Origin: Solimonas sp. K1W22B-7
Lineage (GTDB): Bacteria > Pseudomonadota > Gammaproteobacteria > Nevskiales > Nevskiaceae
Assembly: GCF_003428335.1 (NCBI RefSeq)
Contig: NZ_CP031704.1
Location: 1,178,001 to 1,242,000, forward strand
DNA: 64,000 bases
Direction of reading: 5' to 3'
Shown piece after piece: positions 46,362-56,140 of the stretch. Positions within the stretch are counted from its first letter, which is position 1; every line of letters begins with the position of its first letter. A model generated the notes under the pieces. The model was not told the DNA's origin and ran no database searches. It saw nothing but the letters and a program-made list of their open reading frames with translations. The position numbers and the translations under genes are program-made.

Positions 46362-48230
46362 ATGAGCTCAGGCGTCGACGACGACATCAGGCGCGATTTC
46401 CTGCAGGAGGCGGGGGAGCTGGTCCAGCGCCTGTCCGAGCAGCTGATCGAGCTGGAGAAGTCCCCTGGCGATCCGGAACTGCTCAATGCCGTGTTCCGCG
46501 CCTTCCACACGGTGAAGGGCGGTGCCGGCTTCCTCGAACTGCAGCCGCTGGTCGAGCTGTGCCACGTCACCGAGGACGTCTGCAACGGCCTGCGCAGCGG
46601 TCAGGCCAGGCTCGACAGCACCATGATGGACTGCCTGCTGCAGTCGCTGGACCAGGTGCAGCTGATGCTGGACTGCGTGGCCAAGGACCAGGCGCCCAGG
46701 GCCGCACCCGAGGATCTGCTGGACGCGCTGCGCACGCTGGCCGCCTGCGCCGCGGCGCCGAAGCTGGAAGCGCTTGCCGTGGTTGCCGCGCCGGCCGCCG
46801 CCAGCGACACCATTACCGACGATGAATTCGAAGCGCTGCTGGACCAGTTGCAGGGCAAGGCGCCTGCGGCTCCGGTGGCTGCGCTTGCCATTGAGAACCC
46901 CTCTCCCGCTTGCGGGAGAGGGGAGGGGGAGAGGGTTTCTGTAAATGCTGAGGTCATGGCCACAGCAAGTTCTACAGCACCCTCTCCCCCCGCCCCTCTC
47001 CCGCAAGCGGGAGAGGGGAGCAAAGCCGCACCCGCCGAGACCCAGGTCCGCGTCGATACCCAGAAGCTCGATCGCATGATGAACCTGGTCGGCGAACTGG
47101 TGCTGGTGCGCAACCGCCTCAAGTCGCTGCAGCAGCGCTCCGCCTCCGACCCGGTGTCGCGCGCGGTGGCCGAGCTGGACTTCATCACCCGTGCCCTGCA
47201 GGGCGCGGTCATGCAGATCCGCATGCAGCCGATCAAGCGCGTGTTCTCGCGCTTCCCCAAGCTGGCGCGCGACGTCGCCCGCGGCCTGGGCAAGCAGATC
47301 GAGGTGGAGCTGCAGGGCGAGGACACCGACCTGGACAAGAACCTGGTCGAGGCCCTGGCCGATCCCTTGGTGCACATGGTGCGCAACAGCGTGGACCATG
47401 GCATCGAGCTGCCGGAGACGCGCCTGCGCGCCGGCAAGCCCGCCGCCGGCCGCCTGACCCTGGCGGCGCAGCAGCAGGGCGACCACATCCTGATCACCGT
47501 GCGCGACGACGGCGCCGGCATCGATCCCGAGCGCCTGCGCCAGAAGGCGCTGCAGAAGGGCCTGGTCGATCCGGCCGCCGCGGCGCAGATGACGCCCGAG
47601 GAATGCCTGGACCTGATCTTCCTGCCGGGTTTCTCGACCAAGGAACAGATTTCCGACCTGTCCGGCCGCGGTGTCGGCATGGACGTGGTGCGCTCGCGCA
47701 TCCGCGAGCTCAACGGCCACGTCACGATCGACTCCAAGGTGGGGCAGGGGACCTGCTTCCGCATCCGCGTGCCGCTGACGCTGGCGATCCTGTCGGCGCT
47801 GATGATCCATGCCGGCGGGCGCCGCTACGCGCTGCCGCTGGGTCCGGTGCGCGACGTCTTCGTGCTCGACGACAGCCGCGTGCGCAAGCTCGACCGCTGG
47901 GACGTGGTGATGCTGCGCAACGAACCGCTGCGCCTGGTCTACCTCGATCCCTGGCTGCAGTCCGCCGCCAGCGACCAGCCGCGCCATGTCGCGGTGGCCC
48001 ACGTCGACGAGGAACGCTACGGCTTCGTGGTCAGCGAGGTGCGCGGCCGCGAGGAAATCGTCATCAAGCCGCTGGGCGCCTCGCTGCGCGGCCTCACCGG
48101 CGTCGCCGGTGCCACCGTGATGCCCGACGGCCAGGTGGCCCTGATCCTGGATTTTGGCGGCCTGGTACAGGCCTATCGTCAATCGCTGGCCGCCCCACGG
48201 CCGTCAACTTTGGAAAACGAGCATGGATAA
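46362..48230 (+). CDS. cheA: Chemotaxis histidine kinase CheA (first, flagellar cluster)
   Basis: A 622-residue kinase. The P1 phosphotransfer domain has H49 in FRAFHTVKGGAGF. A short region up to about 178 leads to a linker of about 40 residues encoded by a dispersed repeat (46898-47018). Then come P3 dimerisation (LDRMMNLVGELVLVRNRLK), P4 ATPase ([19 protein letters not shown]) and P5 regulatory domains. A clear P2 CheY-binding domain is not visible. It takes signals from receptor-CheW arrays and phosphorylates CheY. The ATG at 46362 follows one base after cheZ. Confidence 0.95.
   Translation: MSSGVDDDIRRDFLQEAGELVQRLSEQLIELEKSPGDPELLNAVFRAFHTVKGGAGFLELQPLVELCHVTEDVCNGLRSGQARLDSTMMDCLLQSLDQVQLMLDCVAKDQAPRAAPEDLLDALRTLAACAAAPKLEALAVVAAPAAASDTITDDEFEALLDQLQGKAPAAPVAALAIENPSPACGRGEGERVSVNAEVMATASSTAPSPPAPLPQAGEGSKAAPAETQVRVDTQKLDRMMNLVGELVLVRNRLKSLQQRSASDPVSRAVAELDFITRALQGAVMQIRMQPIKRVFSRFPKLARDVARGLGKQIEVELQGEDTDLDKNLVEALADPLVHMVRNSVDHGIELPETRLRAGKPAAGRLTLAAQQQGDHILITVRDDGAGIDPERLRQKALQKGLVDPAAAAQMTPEECLDLIFLPGFSTKEQISDLSGRGVGMDVVRSRIRELNGHVTIDSKVGQGTCFRIRVPLTLAILSALMIHAGGRRYALPLGPVRDVFVLDDSRVRKLDRWDVVMLRNEPLRLVYLDPWLQSAASDQPRHVAVAHVDEERYGFVVSEVRGREEIVIKPLGASLRGLTGVAGATVMPDGQVALILDFGGLVQAYRQSLAAPRPSTLENEHG
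46898..47018. repeat. REP-like compound repeat inside the cheA coding sequence
   Basis: Two hairpins, CCCCTCTCCCGC-TT-GCGGGAGAGGGG (46898-46923) and CCCCTCTCCCGC-AA-GCGGGAGAGGGG (46993-47018), flank GAGAGGGTTTCTGTAAATG, the same layout and inner motif as the element between fliQ and fliR. It is read through in the cheA frame as about residues 179-219 (ENPSPACGRGEGERVSVNAE and onward), with no stop codon. Confidence 0.92.
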
Positions 48231-48963
48231 GCTCTCAGCCGCAGGTGTGGTCCTGGCCTTCGTTGCCCTCATCGGCGGAAGCATCCTCAAGGGCAGCGGC
48301 GTCTCCTCGCTGATCGGCTCCGCCGCCTTCGTCATCGTCATCCTCGGCACGCTTGCCTCGATCCTGCTGCAGACGCCGGGAGCGGTGTTCAAGCACTCGA
48401 TGAAGATCGTCAAGTGGGTGTTCAAGCCGCCGCAGCAGGACCCGGAAGCGCTGATCGCCCGCATCGTCGAGTGGAGCGGCATCGCCCGCAAGCAGGGCCT
48501 GCTGGCACTGGAGGGCGTGGTCGAGGGCGAGTCCGACGCCTTCATCAAGAAGGGCCTGCAGATGCTGGTGGACGGTGCCGAGCCCGACGCCATCCGCAAC
48601 ATCCTGGAAGTGGAGATGTCGAGCAAGGAGCATTTCGACACCCAGGGCGCCAAGGTCTTCGAGGGCATGGGCATCTACGCACCCACGCTGGGCATCATCG
48701 GCGCGGTCATGGGCCTGATGGCGGTGATGAAGAACCTGGCCGACCCGAGCAAACTCGGCCACGGCATCGCGGCGGCCTTCATCGCCACGATCTACGGCAT
48801 CGCCTCGGCCAACCTGTTCTTCCTGCCGATGGCCTCCAAGCTCAAGTCGGTGATCGCCGACCAGACGCGCGTGCGCGAGATGATCATCGAAGGCCTGATC
48901 TCGATTTCGCAGGGTGAAAACCCGCGCAACATCGAGAGCAAGCTCAAGGGCTACCTGCACTGA
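48223..48963 (+). CDS. motC: Flagellar motor stator subunit MotC (MotA/PomA type)
   Basis: A 246-residue four-helix stator protein of the MotA/PomA group. The N-terminus VVLAFVALIGGSILKGS and the proline-bearing segment YAPTLGIIGAVMGLMAVMKNL are typical. The cytoplasmic loop carries charged residues that touch FliG. The start overlaps the end of cheA. It pairs with MotD next door; another MotAB pair may exist elsewhere, as in Pseudomonas. Confidence 0.93.
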   Translation: MDKLSAAGVVLAFVALIGGSILKGSGVSSLIGSAAFVIVILGTLASILLQTPGAVFKHSMKIVKWVFKPPQQDPEALIARIVEWSGIARKQGLLALEGVVEGESDAFIKKGLQMLVDGAEPDAIRNILEVEMSSKEHFDTQGAKVFEGMGIYAPTLGIIGAVMGLMAVMKNLADPSKLGHGIAAAFIATIYGIASANLFFLPMASKLKSVIADQTRVREMIIEGLISISQGENPRNIESKLKGYLH

Positions 48964-48972
48964 GTCACGGTC

Positions 48973-49911
48973 ATGGCCCGCAAGCACAAACACGAGGAGC
49001 ATCTCAACCATGAAGCCTGGGCCATTCCCTACGGCGACCTGGTGACGCTGCTGCTGGCGCTGTTCGTGGTGATGTATGCCGTGTCCTCGGTCAACGAGGG
49101 CAAGTACCGCGTGCTGGCCGATGCGATGAGCGAGGCCTTCGGCGGGCCGCCGCGCTCGATGAAGCCGATCCAGATGGGCACGCAGCAGCGCGGCGAGGAC
49201 CAGACCCAGCAGATCCGCCTGATGCAGCCGCGCGGTACCGAGAAGAAGACCTCCGTCGGCGGCGAGGACCCGGCCCTGCAGAACCGTTTCGTGCATCCTC
49301 CGGTGGTCAGCGGCGGCGCGGGCGAGAAGCAGGCGCGCGAGCACCTGCAGCGCATGGCCGAGGCGGTGGAGCAGGCCCTGGGCGACCTGATCAGCCGCGA
49401 CCTGGTGGTGGTCAAGCGCACCGACTTCTGGCTGGAAATCGAAATCCGCACCGACATCCTGTTCTCCAGCGGCTCGGCCTCGGTGGCGGAGACGGCCTGG
49501 CCGGTGATGTCGCGCCTGGCCAGCATCCTGCGGCCCTTCGACAACACGCTGCGCATCGAGGGCCATACCGACAATGTGCCGATCAGCACCGCGACCTTTC
49601 CTTCCAACTGGGAACTGTCGGCAGCCCGCGCCGCCAGCGTCGTGCACCTGTTCATGCGCGAGGGCGTGGACCCCGGCCGCATGACCGTGGCCGGTTTCGG
49701 GGAGTACCACCCGGCGGGCGACAACGCCACCAACGAAGGGCGCAACCACAATCGCCGCGTCGTCATCGTGGTGCTGGCCGACAGCCAGAAGCCGGCGCCC
49801 GACCTGGGCGGTGAAGCCGCCCTGCGCAAGACCAGTACCAACACCAATACCCGTACCGTAGTGGTGCCGGAAGGCACGCTGGAGCGGCTCAGACAGGGGA
49901 CCGGCGCATGA
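48973..49911 (+). CDS. motD: Flagellar motor stator subunit MotD (MotB type)
   Basis: A 312-residue stator protein. One membrane helix holds the ion-binding aspartate D22 (WAIPYGDLVTLLLALFVVMYA). A periplasmic OmpA-like peptidoglycan-binding domain follows with IEGHTDNVPISTATFPSNWELSAARA and NRRVVIVVLAD. It anchors the stator to the cell wall. The stop overlaps the cheW-like gene by 4 nt. Confidence 0.94.
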   Translation: MARKHKHEEHLNHEAWAIPYGDLVTLLLALFVVMYAVSSVNEGKYRVLADAMSEAFGGPPRSMKPIQMGTQQRGEDQTQQIRLMQPRGTEKKTSVGGEDPALQNRFVHPPVVSGGAGEKQAREHLQRMAEAVEQALGDLISRDLVVVKRTDFWLEIEIRTDILFSSGSASVAETAWPVMSRLASILRPFDNTLRIEGHTDNVPISTATFPSNWELSAARAASVVHLFMREGVDPGRMTVAGFGEYHPAGDNATNEGRNHNRRVVIVVLADSQKPAPDLGGEAALRKTSTNTNTRTVVVPEGTLERLRQGTGA

Positions 49912-50366
49912 GCGGTGCAAGACGCGACGACCAGTCCCTGAGCCGCTGGGTCTGCTTCGAACTGGCGGGGCAGCTCTACGGCCTGCCGATCTCCGGCGTG
50001 CAGGAAGTGCTGGCCGACATCAGCATCGAGCCGGTGCCCGGCACCACGCCGCTGGTGCTGGGCGTGATCAACCTGCGTGGCAATGTCGTCACCGTGCTGG
50101 ACCTGCGCCGGCATTTCGGCTTTCCCGCCGTGCAGGACGCCCAGACCCGCATCATCGTGGTCGATCACGGCAGCGAGGCCCTGGGCCTGTGCGTGGACCG
50201 CGTGGCCGACGTGCGCAAGCTCGCCGAGGGTGCCATCAAGCCGGCGCCGGCCGCCGGCGGCGGCGCGGCCGAGGCTGGCATCCGCGGCATGGTGTCGCGC
50301 TCCGGCGAACTGTTGACGCTGCTGGACCCGGCCCGCCTGCTGGCCGAGTTGCCGCTGCTGGTCTGA
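49908..50366 (+). CDS. cheW: CheW-like coupling protein (first)
   Basis: A 152-residue CheW-domain protein that links CheA to receptors. Landmarks are WVCFELAGQLYGLPISGVQEVL, TTPLVLGVINLRGNVVTVLDLRRHFG and LGLCVDRVADVRKL. Overlap with motD places it in the first chemotaxis set. In Pseudomonas-like clusters a ParC-like and a second CheW gene are here too; they are absent. Confidence 0.92.
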   Translation: MSGARRDDQSLSRWVCFELAGQLYGLPISGVQEVLADISIEPVPGTTPLVLGVINLRGNVVTVLDLRRHFGFPAVQDAQTRIIVVDHGSEALGLCVDRVADVRKLAEGAIKPAPAAGGGAAEAGIRGMVSRSGELLTLLDPARLLAELPLLV

Positions 50367-50530
50367 ACCGTTCCGCGCGCCGCCTGCGCGGCGCCGTTCA
50401 TTCCCCCGTTCGATCCGTTCGTCCCCGATATGGCTTCGGACCTGCTTCGGGCGAAATGCCGGAAAGCCGGCAGGGCACACGAGGAACAGGACTTGCAGCC
50501 ATGCCTTCGTCCGCCTCCCGGAGTGCATCC

Positions 50531-50833
50531 ATGTCCGATTCAAGCCCCGCTCCCGCCGCTGTTTCCCTGCCTGCCGACCTCGGCATCGATGTTGCCGGCG
50601 CCCTCTACCGCGACCTGCTGGCCCGCGTCGACCATCCTGGCCTGGTGACCCTGGACGCCCAGGACGTCGCCCGCATCCACACGGCCGCGCTGCAGCTGTT
50701 CTGCATGTTCTGCCAGGACCGCCGCGCCGCCGGCCGCGAAACCCAATGGCACCAGCCCACCGAGGCGCTGCGCAGCGCCGCGGCCCTGCTGGGTGTCACC
50801 ACGCTGCTGCAGCTCGCGAGGCAGGACGCATGA
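50531..50833 (+). CDS. STAS-domain protein (anti-sigma-antagonist / MlaB-like)
   Basis: A 100-residue STAS-type protein. The segment LVTLDAQDVARIHTAALQLF takes the place of the usual SpoIIAA/MlaB motif, with a threonine where the phosphorylatable serine or threonine normally stands. It is 4 nt coupled to a receiver gene and then CheA2, so it may modulate the second signalling pathway. The ATG at 50531 has CGGAG upstream; an ATG at 50501 is an alternative. This opens a new transcription block after a 160-bp gap with no convincing sigma-28 promoter. Confidence 0.8.
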   Translation: MSDSSPAPAAVSLPADLGIDVAGALYRDLLARVDHPGLVTLDAQDVARIHTAALQLFCMFCQDRRAAGRETQWHQPTEALRSAAALLGVTTLLQLARQDA

Positions 50834-51192
50834 GTCGCATCCTCGCCGTCGACGACTCGACCTCGATGCGGCAGATGGTCAGCTTCACGCTGAAATCTGC
50901 CGGCTATGACGTGGCGGAGGCCGCCGACGGCCTCGCCGCGCTGGAACTGGCGCAGAAGGAGAAGTTCTCGCTGGTGCTGGCCGACGTCAACATGCCGAAC
51001 ATGGACGGCCTGTCGCTGGTGCGCGCATTGCGCGGCCTGCCGGACTACCGGTTCACGCCGCTGCTGATGCTGACCACCGAGTCCACCCCGGAGAAGAAGC
51101 AGGAAGGCAAGGCCGCCGGCGCCACCGGCTGGCTGGTCAAGCCCTTCAATCCGGAACAGCTCGTCGCCACGATCCAGCGCGTGCTCAGCTGA
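50830..51192 (+). CDS. CheY-like single-domain response regulator (second)
   Basis: A 120-residue receiver. D8, D9 (ILAVDDSTSMRQMVSF), acceptor D52 in VLADVNMPNMDG, the threonine in LLMLTTES and the lysine in GWLVKPFNPEQ are all intact. It has no output domain. It lies between a STAS gene and CheA2 and differs from the first CheY, so it is probably the cognate receiver or phosphate sink of CheA2. Confidence 0.93.
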   Translation: MSRILAVDDSTSMRQMVSFTLKSAGYDVAEAADGLAALELAQKEKFSLVLADVNMPNMDGLSLVRALRGLPDYRFTPLLMLTTESTPEKKQEGKAAGATGWLVKPFNPEQLVATIQRVLS

Positions 51193-53177
51193 TGAGCAAC
51201 ATCGACCTCAGCCGCTTTCACCAGACCTTCTTCGAGGAAAGCAGGGAAGGCCTGGATGCCATGGAGTCCGCCCTGCTGCGGCTGGACGTCGGCCAGGCCG
51301 ATGCCGAAACCATCAATCTCATTTTTCGTGCGGCCCATTCGATCAAGGGCGGCGCCGGCACCTTCGGCTTCACCGCCGTGGCCGGCTTCACCCATTTGCT
51401 GGAAACCCTGCTGGAGCGCGTGCGCTCCGGCCAGCGTCAGGTCAGCCAGGCCGACGTCGACCTGCTGTTGCGCTCGGTCGACGTGACCCGCGCCATGCTG
51501 CGCGCCGCCGATGGCGGTGACGCGGTGGACCTGGACGCGGTGGCCCGCGTCAGCGCCGAACTGGAGCAGGCCCTGGAGCTCAGGTCCACGGTCGCCGCTG
51601 TCGCCCCGGCAGCCGTGGCCGCTGCGGCACCGGGCTGGTCGATCCGCTTCCTGCCGAAATCCGAAATCTTCGCCAGCGGCAACGACCCTCTGCGCATCCT
51701 GCGCGAGCTGGATCGCCTGGGCGAGGCGTGCATCGCCTGCGACAGCGTTGCGCTGCCGCCCCTGGCGCAGGCCCTGCCCGAGCGGTGCTACCTGTCCTGG
51801 ACCGTGGAACTGCGCGGCGGCTGCGACGAGGCTGCGATCCGCGAGGTCTTCGCCTGGGTCGAGGATGAATGCGAACTCCATATCCAGGCCCTGGCGGTCC
51901 CGCAGGACGAAGTGGCGCCGGCTTCTTCGGCGAAAGCCGAAAAGCCGGTCCTGCGTGTGGTCGAAGGCGGCCGCGAGCCGATGCAGGAGCGCCGCTCGGG
52001 TGAGAGCGGCAGCATCCGCGTCGGCACCGACAAGATCGACGCGCTGATCAACCTGGTCGGCGAACTGGTCATCACCCAGGCCATGCTGCAGCAGACCGCC
52101 ACCAGCCTGGACCCGGTGCTGAACGAAAAGCTGCTGCAGGGCCTGTCCCTGCTGGACCGCAATACCCGCATGCTGCAGGAGGCGGTGATGTCCACCCGCA
52201 TGCTGCCGGTGGACGCGGTGTTCAGCCGCTTCCCGCGCATGGTGCGCGACCTCGCCGCCAAGCTCGGCAAGCAGATCCGCCTGGAGACGGTCGGCGAGGG
52301 CACCGAGCTGGACAAGGGCGTGATCGAGCGCATCGCCGATCCGCTGACCCACCTGGTGCGCAACTCCCTGGATCATGGCCTGGAGGGCACCGGGCAGCGC
52401 ATCGCCGCCGGCAAGGACCCCACCGGCACGATCACCCTGCGCGCCGCCCACCAGGGCGGCCATATCGTGATCGAGGTGCGCGACGACGGTCGCGGCCTGG
52501 ATCGCGAGCGCATCCTGTCCAAGGCACTGGAGCGGGGACTGGCGGTACCGCCCAACCCCTCCGACGCCGATGTCTGGCAGCTGATCTTCGCCCCCGGATT
52601 TTCCACCGCCGAGCAGGTCACCGACGTGTCCGGCCGTGGCGTCGGCATGGACGTGGTCAAGAAGAACGTGCAGGCCCTGAGCGGCCAGATCGAGATTTCG
52701 ACCACCCCGGGTCGCGGCACCTGCGTGACCATCCGCCTGCCGCTGACGCTGGCGATCCTCGACGGCATGTCGGTGCGCGTCGGCGACGACGTCTTCATCG
52801 TGCCGCTGAACTGCGTGGTGGAGTCGCTGCAGCCGCAGCCGGGCCAGGTCAAGACCCTGACCGGCGACGCCCGCGTGGTCAAGGTGCGCAACGAATACCT
52901 GCCGCTGGCGGCGCTGTACGAACTGTTCAGCATCCGCGCCGACGCCATCGAGCCGGAGCGCGGCATCCTCGTGCTGCTGGAATCAGAGGGCCGCAAGGTC
53001 GCCATCCAGGTCGACGAACTGGTCGGCCAGCAGCAGGTGGTGATCAAGTCGCTCGAAGCCAACTACCGCCGCGTGCACGGCGTTTCCGGGGCCACCATCC
53101 TCGGCGACGGCCGTGTCGCTTTGATCCTCGATGTCGCGGAACTGGTGCGCGGCTACGCGCGCGCCGCCGCGGCCTGA
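51192..53177 (+). CDS. cheA: Chemotaxis histidine kinase CheA (second)
   Basis: A 661-residue CheA. P1 carries H49 in [16 protein letters not shown]. Residues of about 150-235 form a P2-like region ([24 protein letters not shown]). P3 ([20 protein letters not shown]), P4 ([22 protein letters not shown]) and P5 with a CheW-like end follow. Unlike the first CheA it has a recognisable P2, but no repeat insertion. It overlaps the receiver gene by one base and precedes cheW. Confidence 0.95.
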   Translation: MSNIDLSRFHQTFFEESREGLDAMESALLRLDVGQADAETINLIFRAAHSIKGGAGTFGFTAVAGFTHLLETLLERVRSGQRQVSQADVDLLLRSVDVTRAMLRAADGGDAVDLDAVARVSAELEQALELRSTVAAVAPAAVAAAAPGWSIRFLPKSEIFASGNDPLRILRELDRLGEACIACDSVALPPLAQALPERCYLSWTVELRGGCDEAAIREVFAWVEDECELHIQALAVPQDEVAPASSAKAEKPVLRVVEGGREPMQERRSGESGSIRVGTDKIDALINLVGELVITQAMLQQTATSLDPVLNEKLLQGLSLLDRNTRMLQEAVMSTRMLPVDAVFSRFPRMVRDLAAKLGKQIRLETVGEGTELDKGVIERIADPLTHLVRNSLDHGLEGTGQRIAAGKDPTGTITLRAAHQGGHIVIEVRDDGRGLDRERILSKALERGLAVPPNPSDADVWQLIFAPGFSTAEQVTDVSGRGVGMDVVKKNVQALSGQIEISTTPGRGTCVTIRLPLTLAILDGMSVRVGDDVFIVPLNCVVESLQPQPGQVKTLTGDARVVKVRNEYLPLAALYELFSIRADAIEPERGILVLLESEGRKVAIQVDELVGQQQVVIKSLEANYRRVHGVSGATILGDGRVALILDVAELVRGYARAAAA

Positions 53178-53205
53178 ACCCCGACCTGAAACGCAGGAAA
53201 GACCC

Positions 53206-53724
53206 ATGACCGCAGCCACCCCCAGCGCCCCGGCGGAAGCCCGCAACCCGGCACCCGCCGACGGCGGCATGCCGAACGAATTCCTCACCTTCACCCTGGG
53301 CGAGGAGGAGTACGGCGTCGACATCCTCAAGGTGCAGGAGATCCGCGGCTACGACACCGTCACCAAGGTGCCGAACGCCCCCGCCTTCATCAAGGGCGTG
53401 ATCAACCTGCGCGGCACCATCGTGCCGGTGGTGGACCTGCGGCTGAAGTTCAGCCTGCAGCGCGCCGACTACAACGAATTCACCGTGATGATCATCCTCA
53501 ACGTCGCGCGCCGCGTCGTCGGCGTGGTCGTCGACGGGGTCTCCGACGTCATGCAGCTGACACCGGAGCAGATTCGGCCGGCGCCCGAGTTCGGCTCGGG
53601 CATCAACACGAAATTCATCACCGGCATCGGTGCGCTGGACCAGCGGATGCTGATCCTGATGGACATCGAGAAGCTGATGAGCAGCGAAGACATGGCGCTG
53701 ATGGACAGCGCATCCGTTCATTGA
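53206..53724 (+). CDS. cheW: Chemotaxis coupling protein CheW (second)
   Basis: A 172-residue CheW. An acidic, Ala/Pro-rich 30-residue N-terminal tail precedes the domain ([53 protein letters not shown]). It should connect CheA2 to the MCPs encoded directly downstream. AGGAAAG lies before the ATG. Confidence 0.95.
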   Translation: MTAATPSAPAEARNPAPADGGMPNEFLTFTLGEEEYGVDILKVQEIRGYDTVTKVPNAPAFIKGVINLRGTIVPVVDLRLKFSLQRADYNEFTVMIILNVARRVVGVVVDGVSDVMQLTPEQIRPAPEFGSGINTKFITGIGALDQRMLILMDIEKLMSSEDMALMDSASVH

Positions 53725-53746
53725 CCCCACGACCCAGGACCTTCCC

Positions 53747-56062
53747 ATGAAAGCCAGATCCACACCGAAATCCGCGGCCAAGTCCCGGGCCCAGTCAGCA
53801 GCCAGGCCCCGTCGTGCCGTCGCCGCGCCGAAGAAGAAGTCCGCTCCGGCCTCCAAGTCCAGGTCCGTGGCCAAGGCCACCTCCGCCGCCGCCGTGGAGC
53901 TGGCCGACCTGCGTGGCCAGATCGCCGCGATCGGCAAGGCCCAGGCGGTGATCGAGTTCACGCTGGACGGCAAGATCCTCACCGCCAACGACAACTTCCT
54001 CGGCGCCGTGGGCTACACGCTGGACGAGATCCGTGGCCAGCATCACTCGATGTTCGCCGACCCGGTGTACCGCGCCAGCCCCGAGTACCGCGCGTTCTGG
54101 GACAAGCTGGGCCGTGGCGAATACGACGCCGGCCAGTACAGGCGCATCGCCAAGGGCGGCCGCGAAATCTGGATCCAGGCCAGCTACAACCCGATCTTCG
54201 ACGCGAGTGGGAAGCCGTTCAAGGTGGTCAAGTACGCCACCGACATCACCGCGCAGAAGCTGCAGGCGGCCGACTCCGCCGGTCAGCTGGCCGCCATCGG
54301 CAAGGCCCAGGCGGTGATCGAGTTCACGCTGGACGGCAAGATCCTCACTGCCAACGACAATTTCCTCGCGGCCCTGGGCTACACGCTGGACGAAATCCGC
54401 GGCCAGCATCACTCGATGTTCGCCGACCCGGTGTACCGCGCCAGCCCCGAGTACCGCGCGTTCTGGGAGAAGCTGGGCCGCGGCGAATACGACGCCGGCC
54501 AGTACAAGCGCGTCGCCAAGGGCGGCCGAGAGATCTGGATCCAGGCCAGCTACAACCCGATCCACGACATGAACGGCAAGCCCTTCAAGGTCGTGAAGTA
54601 CGCCACCGACATCACCGCGCAGAAGCTGCAGGCGGCCGACTACTCCGGCCAGCTGGCGGCGATCGGCAAGGCGCAGGCGGTGATCGAGTTCGATCTCACC
54701 GGCCGCATCCAGGTCGCCAACGACAACTTCCTCAATACGCTGGGCTACACGATGGACGAGGTGCGGGGTCAGCATCACTCGATGTTCGTGGATCCGATCG
54801 AGCGCGGCAGCCCCGAGTACCGTGCGTTCTGGGACAAGCTGGGCCGCGGTGAGTTCGACGCCGGCCAGTACAAGCGCGTCGGCAGGGGCGGCAAGGAGAT
54901 CTGGATCCAGGCGTCCTACAACCCGATCTTCGACATGAACGGCAAGCCGTTCAAGGTGGTCAAGTACGCCACCGACATCACCGAGCAGAAGCAGGCGGTG
55001 AACGAGGTCCAGCGCGTGCTGAGCGCCCTGTCCAGGGGCGACCTCACCGAGAGCATGAGCGGCAACTACAGCGGCGACTTCGGCCGCATGAAGGCCGACG
55101 CCAATGCCACGGTGCAGCAGCTGACCCAGATCATCAGCCAGATCAAGAACGCCACCGAGACGATCAACGTCGCCTCGCGCGAGATCACGGCCGGCAACAC
55201 CGACCTGTCGGCGCGCACCGAGCAGCAGGCGGCGAGCCTGGAGGAAACCGCCTCCAGCATGGAAGAGCTGACCTCCACGGTGAAGCAGAACGCCGAGAAC
55301 GCCAAGCAGGCCAACCAGCTGGCGATCGGCGCCAGCGACATCGCGGTCAAGGGCGGCTCGGTGGTCAGCCAGGTGGTGACCACCATGGCGGCGATCAACG
55401 AGTCCTCGAAGAAGATCGTGGACATCATCAGCGTCATCGACGGCATCGCCTTCCAGACCAACATCCTGGCGCTGAACGCCGCGGTGGAAGCCGCCCGTGC
55501 CGGCGAGCAGGGCCGCGGCTTCGCGGTGGTGGCGGCCGAGGTGCGCAGCCTGGCGCAGCGTTCCGCCGGTGCCGCCAAGGAGATCAAGACCCTGATCGGC
55601 GACTCCGTGGAGAAGGTCGGCAACGGTTCCAAGCTGGTCGAGCAGGCCGGGCGCACCATGGACGAGATCGTGACCAGCGTGAAGCGCGTGACCGACATCA
55701 TGTCGGAGATCACCGCCGCCTCGCAGGAGCAGAGCCAGGGCATCGAGCAGGTCAACCAGACCATCACGCAGATGGACGAGGTGACCCAGCAGAACGCCGC
55801 GCTGGTGGAGGAAGCCACCGCCGCCGCCCGTTCGCTGGAAGAGCAGGCCGGCGGACTGCAGGCTTCGGTCGCCCGCTTCCGCCTCGACGAACAGGACGTG
55901 GCGCCCGCCCCGGCGGCTACGGCTCCGCTGCGTGCGCCGGTGCCCAAGGCCGCTCCGGCGCGCCCCGCGGCACGCCCGGCAGCACCCGCTGCGCGCCGCC
56001 CGGCCGCAGCGGCTCGCAATGGCGCCGGCGAGCGCCACGACGAGCAGTGGACCGAATTCTGA
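53747..56062 (+). CDS. Cytoplasmic methyl-accepting chemotaxis protein with three PAS domains
   Basis: A 771-residue receptor without transmembrane segments. Residues 1-56 are very rich in Lys, Ala, Ser and Arg, like a histone H1 tail. Three tandem PAS units of 122 residues (57-178, 179-300, 301-422) share repeated [15 protein letters not shown] and [20 protein letters not shown] blocks. A short HAMP-like segment and the MCP signalling domain (hairpin tip [21 protein letters not shown]) follow. The C-terminus is Ala/Pro rich and ends EQWTEF, close to the NWETF docking pentapeptide for CheR/CheB. PAS domains imply redox or small-ligand sensing inside the cell. Confidence 0.94.
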   Translation: MKARSTPKSAAKSRAQSAARPRRAVAAPKKKSAPASKSRSVAKATSAAAVELADLRGQIAAIGKAQAVIEFTLDGKILTANDNFLGAVGYTLDEIRGQHHSMFADPVYRASPEYRAFWDKLGRGEYDAGQYRRIAKGGREIWIQASYNPIFDASGKPFKVVKYATDITAQKLQAADSAGQLAAIGKAQAVIEFTLDGKILTANDNFLAALGYTLDEIRGQHHSMFADPVYRASPEYRAFWEKLGRGEYDAGQYKRVAKGGREIWIQASYNPIHDMNGKPFKVVKYATDITAQKLQAADYSGQLAAIGKAQAVIEFDLTGRIQVANDNFLNTLGYTMDEVRGQHHSMFVDPIERGSPEYRAFWDKLGRGEFDAGQYKRVGRGGKEIWIQASYNPIFDMNGKPFKVVKYATDITEQKQAVNEVQRVLSALSRGDLTESMSGNYSGDFGRMKADANATVQQLTQIISQIKNATETINVASREITAGNTDLSARTEQQAASLEETASSMEELTSTVKQNAENAKQANQLAIGASDIAVKGGSVVSQVVTTMAAINESSKKIVDIISVIDGIAFQTNILALNAAVEAARAGEQGRGFAVVAAEVRSLAQRSAGAAKEIKTLIGDSVEKVGNGSKLVEQAGRTMDEIVTSVKRVTDIMSEITAASQEQSQGIEQVNQTITQMDEVTQQNAALVEEATAAARSLEEQAGGLQASVARFRLDEQDVAPAPAATAPLRAPVPKAAPARPAARPAAPAARRPAAAARNGAGERHDEQWTEF
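53915..55012 (+). repeat. Three tandem 366-bp PAS-encoding units
   Basis: Units begin at 53915, 54281 and 54647 and are exactly 366 bp each. Units one and two are nearly identical in protein sequence over 122 residues; unit three differs more ([19 protein letters not shown]). This is an internal duplication, with the first two copies the most recent or most homogenised. Confidence 0.9.
55172..55809 (+). repeat. 638-bp segment identical to 58052-58689
   Basis: This part of the first MCP gene, covering the methylation helices and signalling tip, is base-for-base identical to 58052-58689 in the next MCP gene, 2880 bp downstream. Differences appear right at both edges (55171 C against G; 55810 G against A). 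Silent positions are also identical, so recent gene conversion or duplication is more likely than selection alone. Confidence 0.95.
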
Positions 56063-56074
56063 CCCCGCCCGACA

Positions 56075-56100
56075 GGAAGCCGGCATGAGCGCCGGCTTCC
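56075..56100 (+). terminator. Strong hairpin between the two MCP genes
   Basis: GGAAGCCGGC, ATGAGC, GCCGGCTTCC form a 10-bp perfect stem 13 bp after the first MCP stop. Only TTCCCC follows, so it is a weak terminator at best, or an attenuator that lowers expression of the second MCP and the genes beyond. Confidence 0.45.
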
Positions 56101-56140
56101 TTCCCCGCCCATAGACCACCGGATATCCGGACCCTCCGAT

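Noticed and set aside
50424-50431. CCCGATAT as a sigma-28 -10 element before the STAS gene
   Set aside because: No TAAA-like -35 lies at the required spacing, so the match is likely chance.
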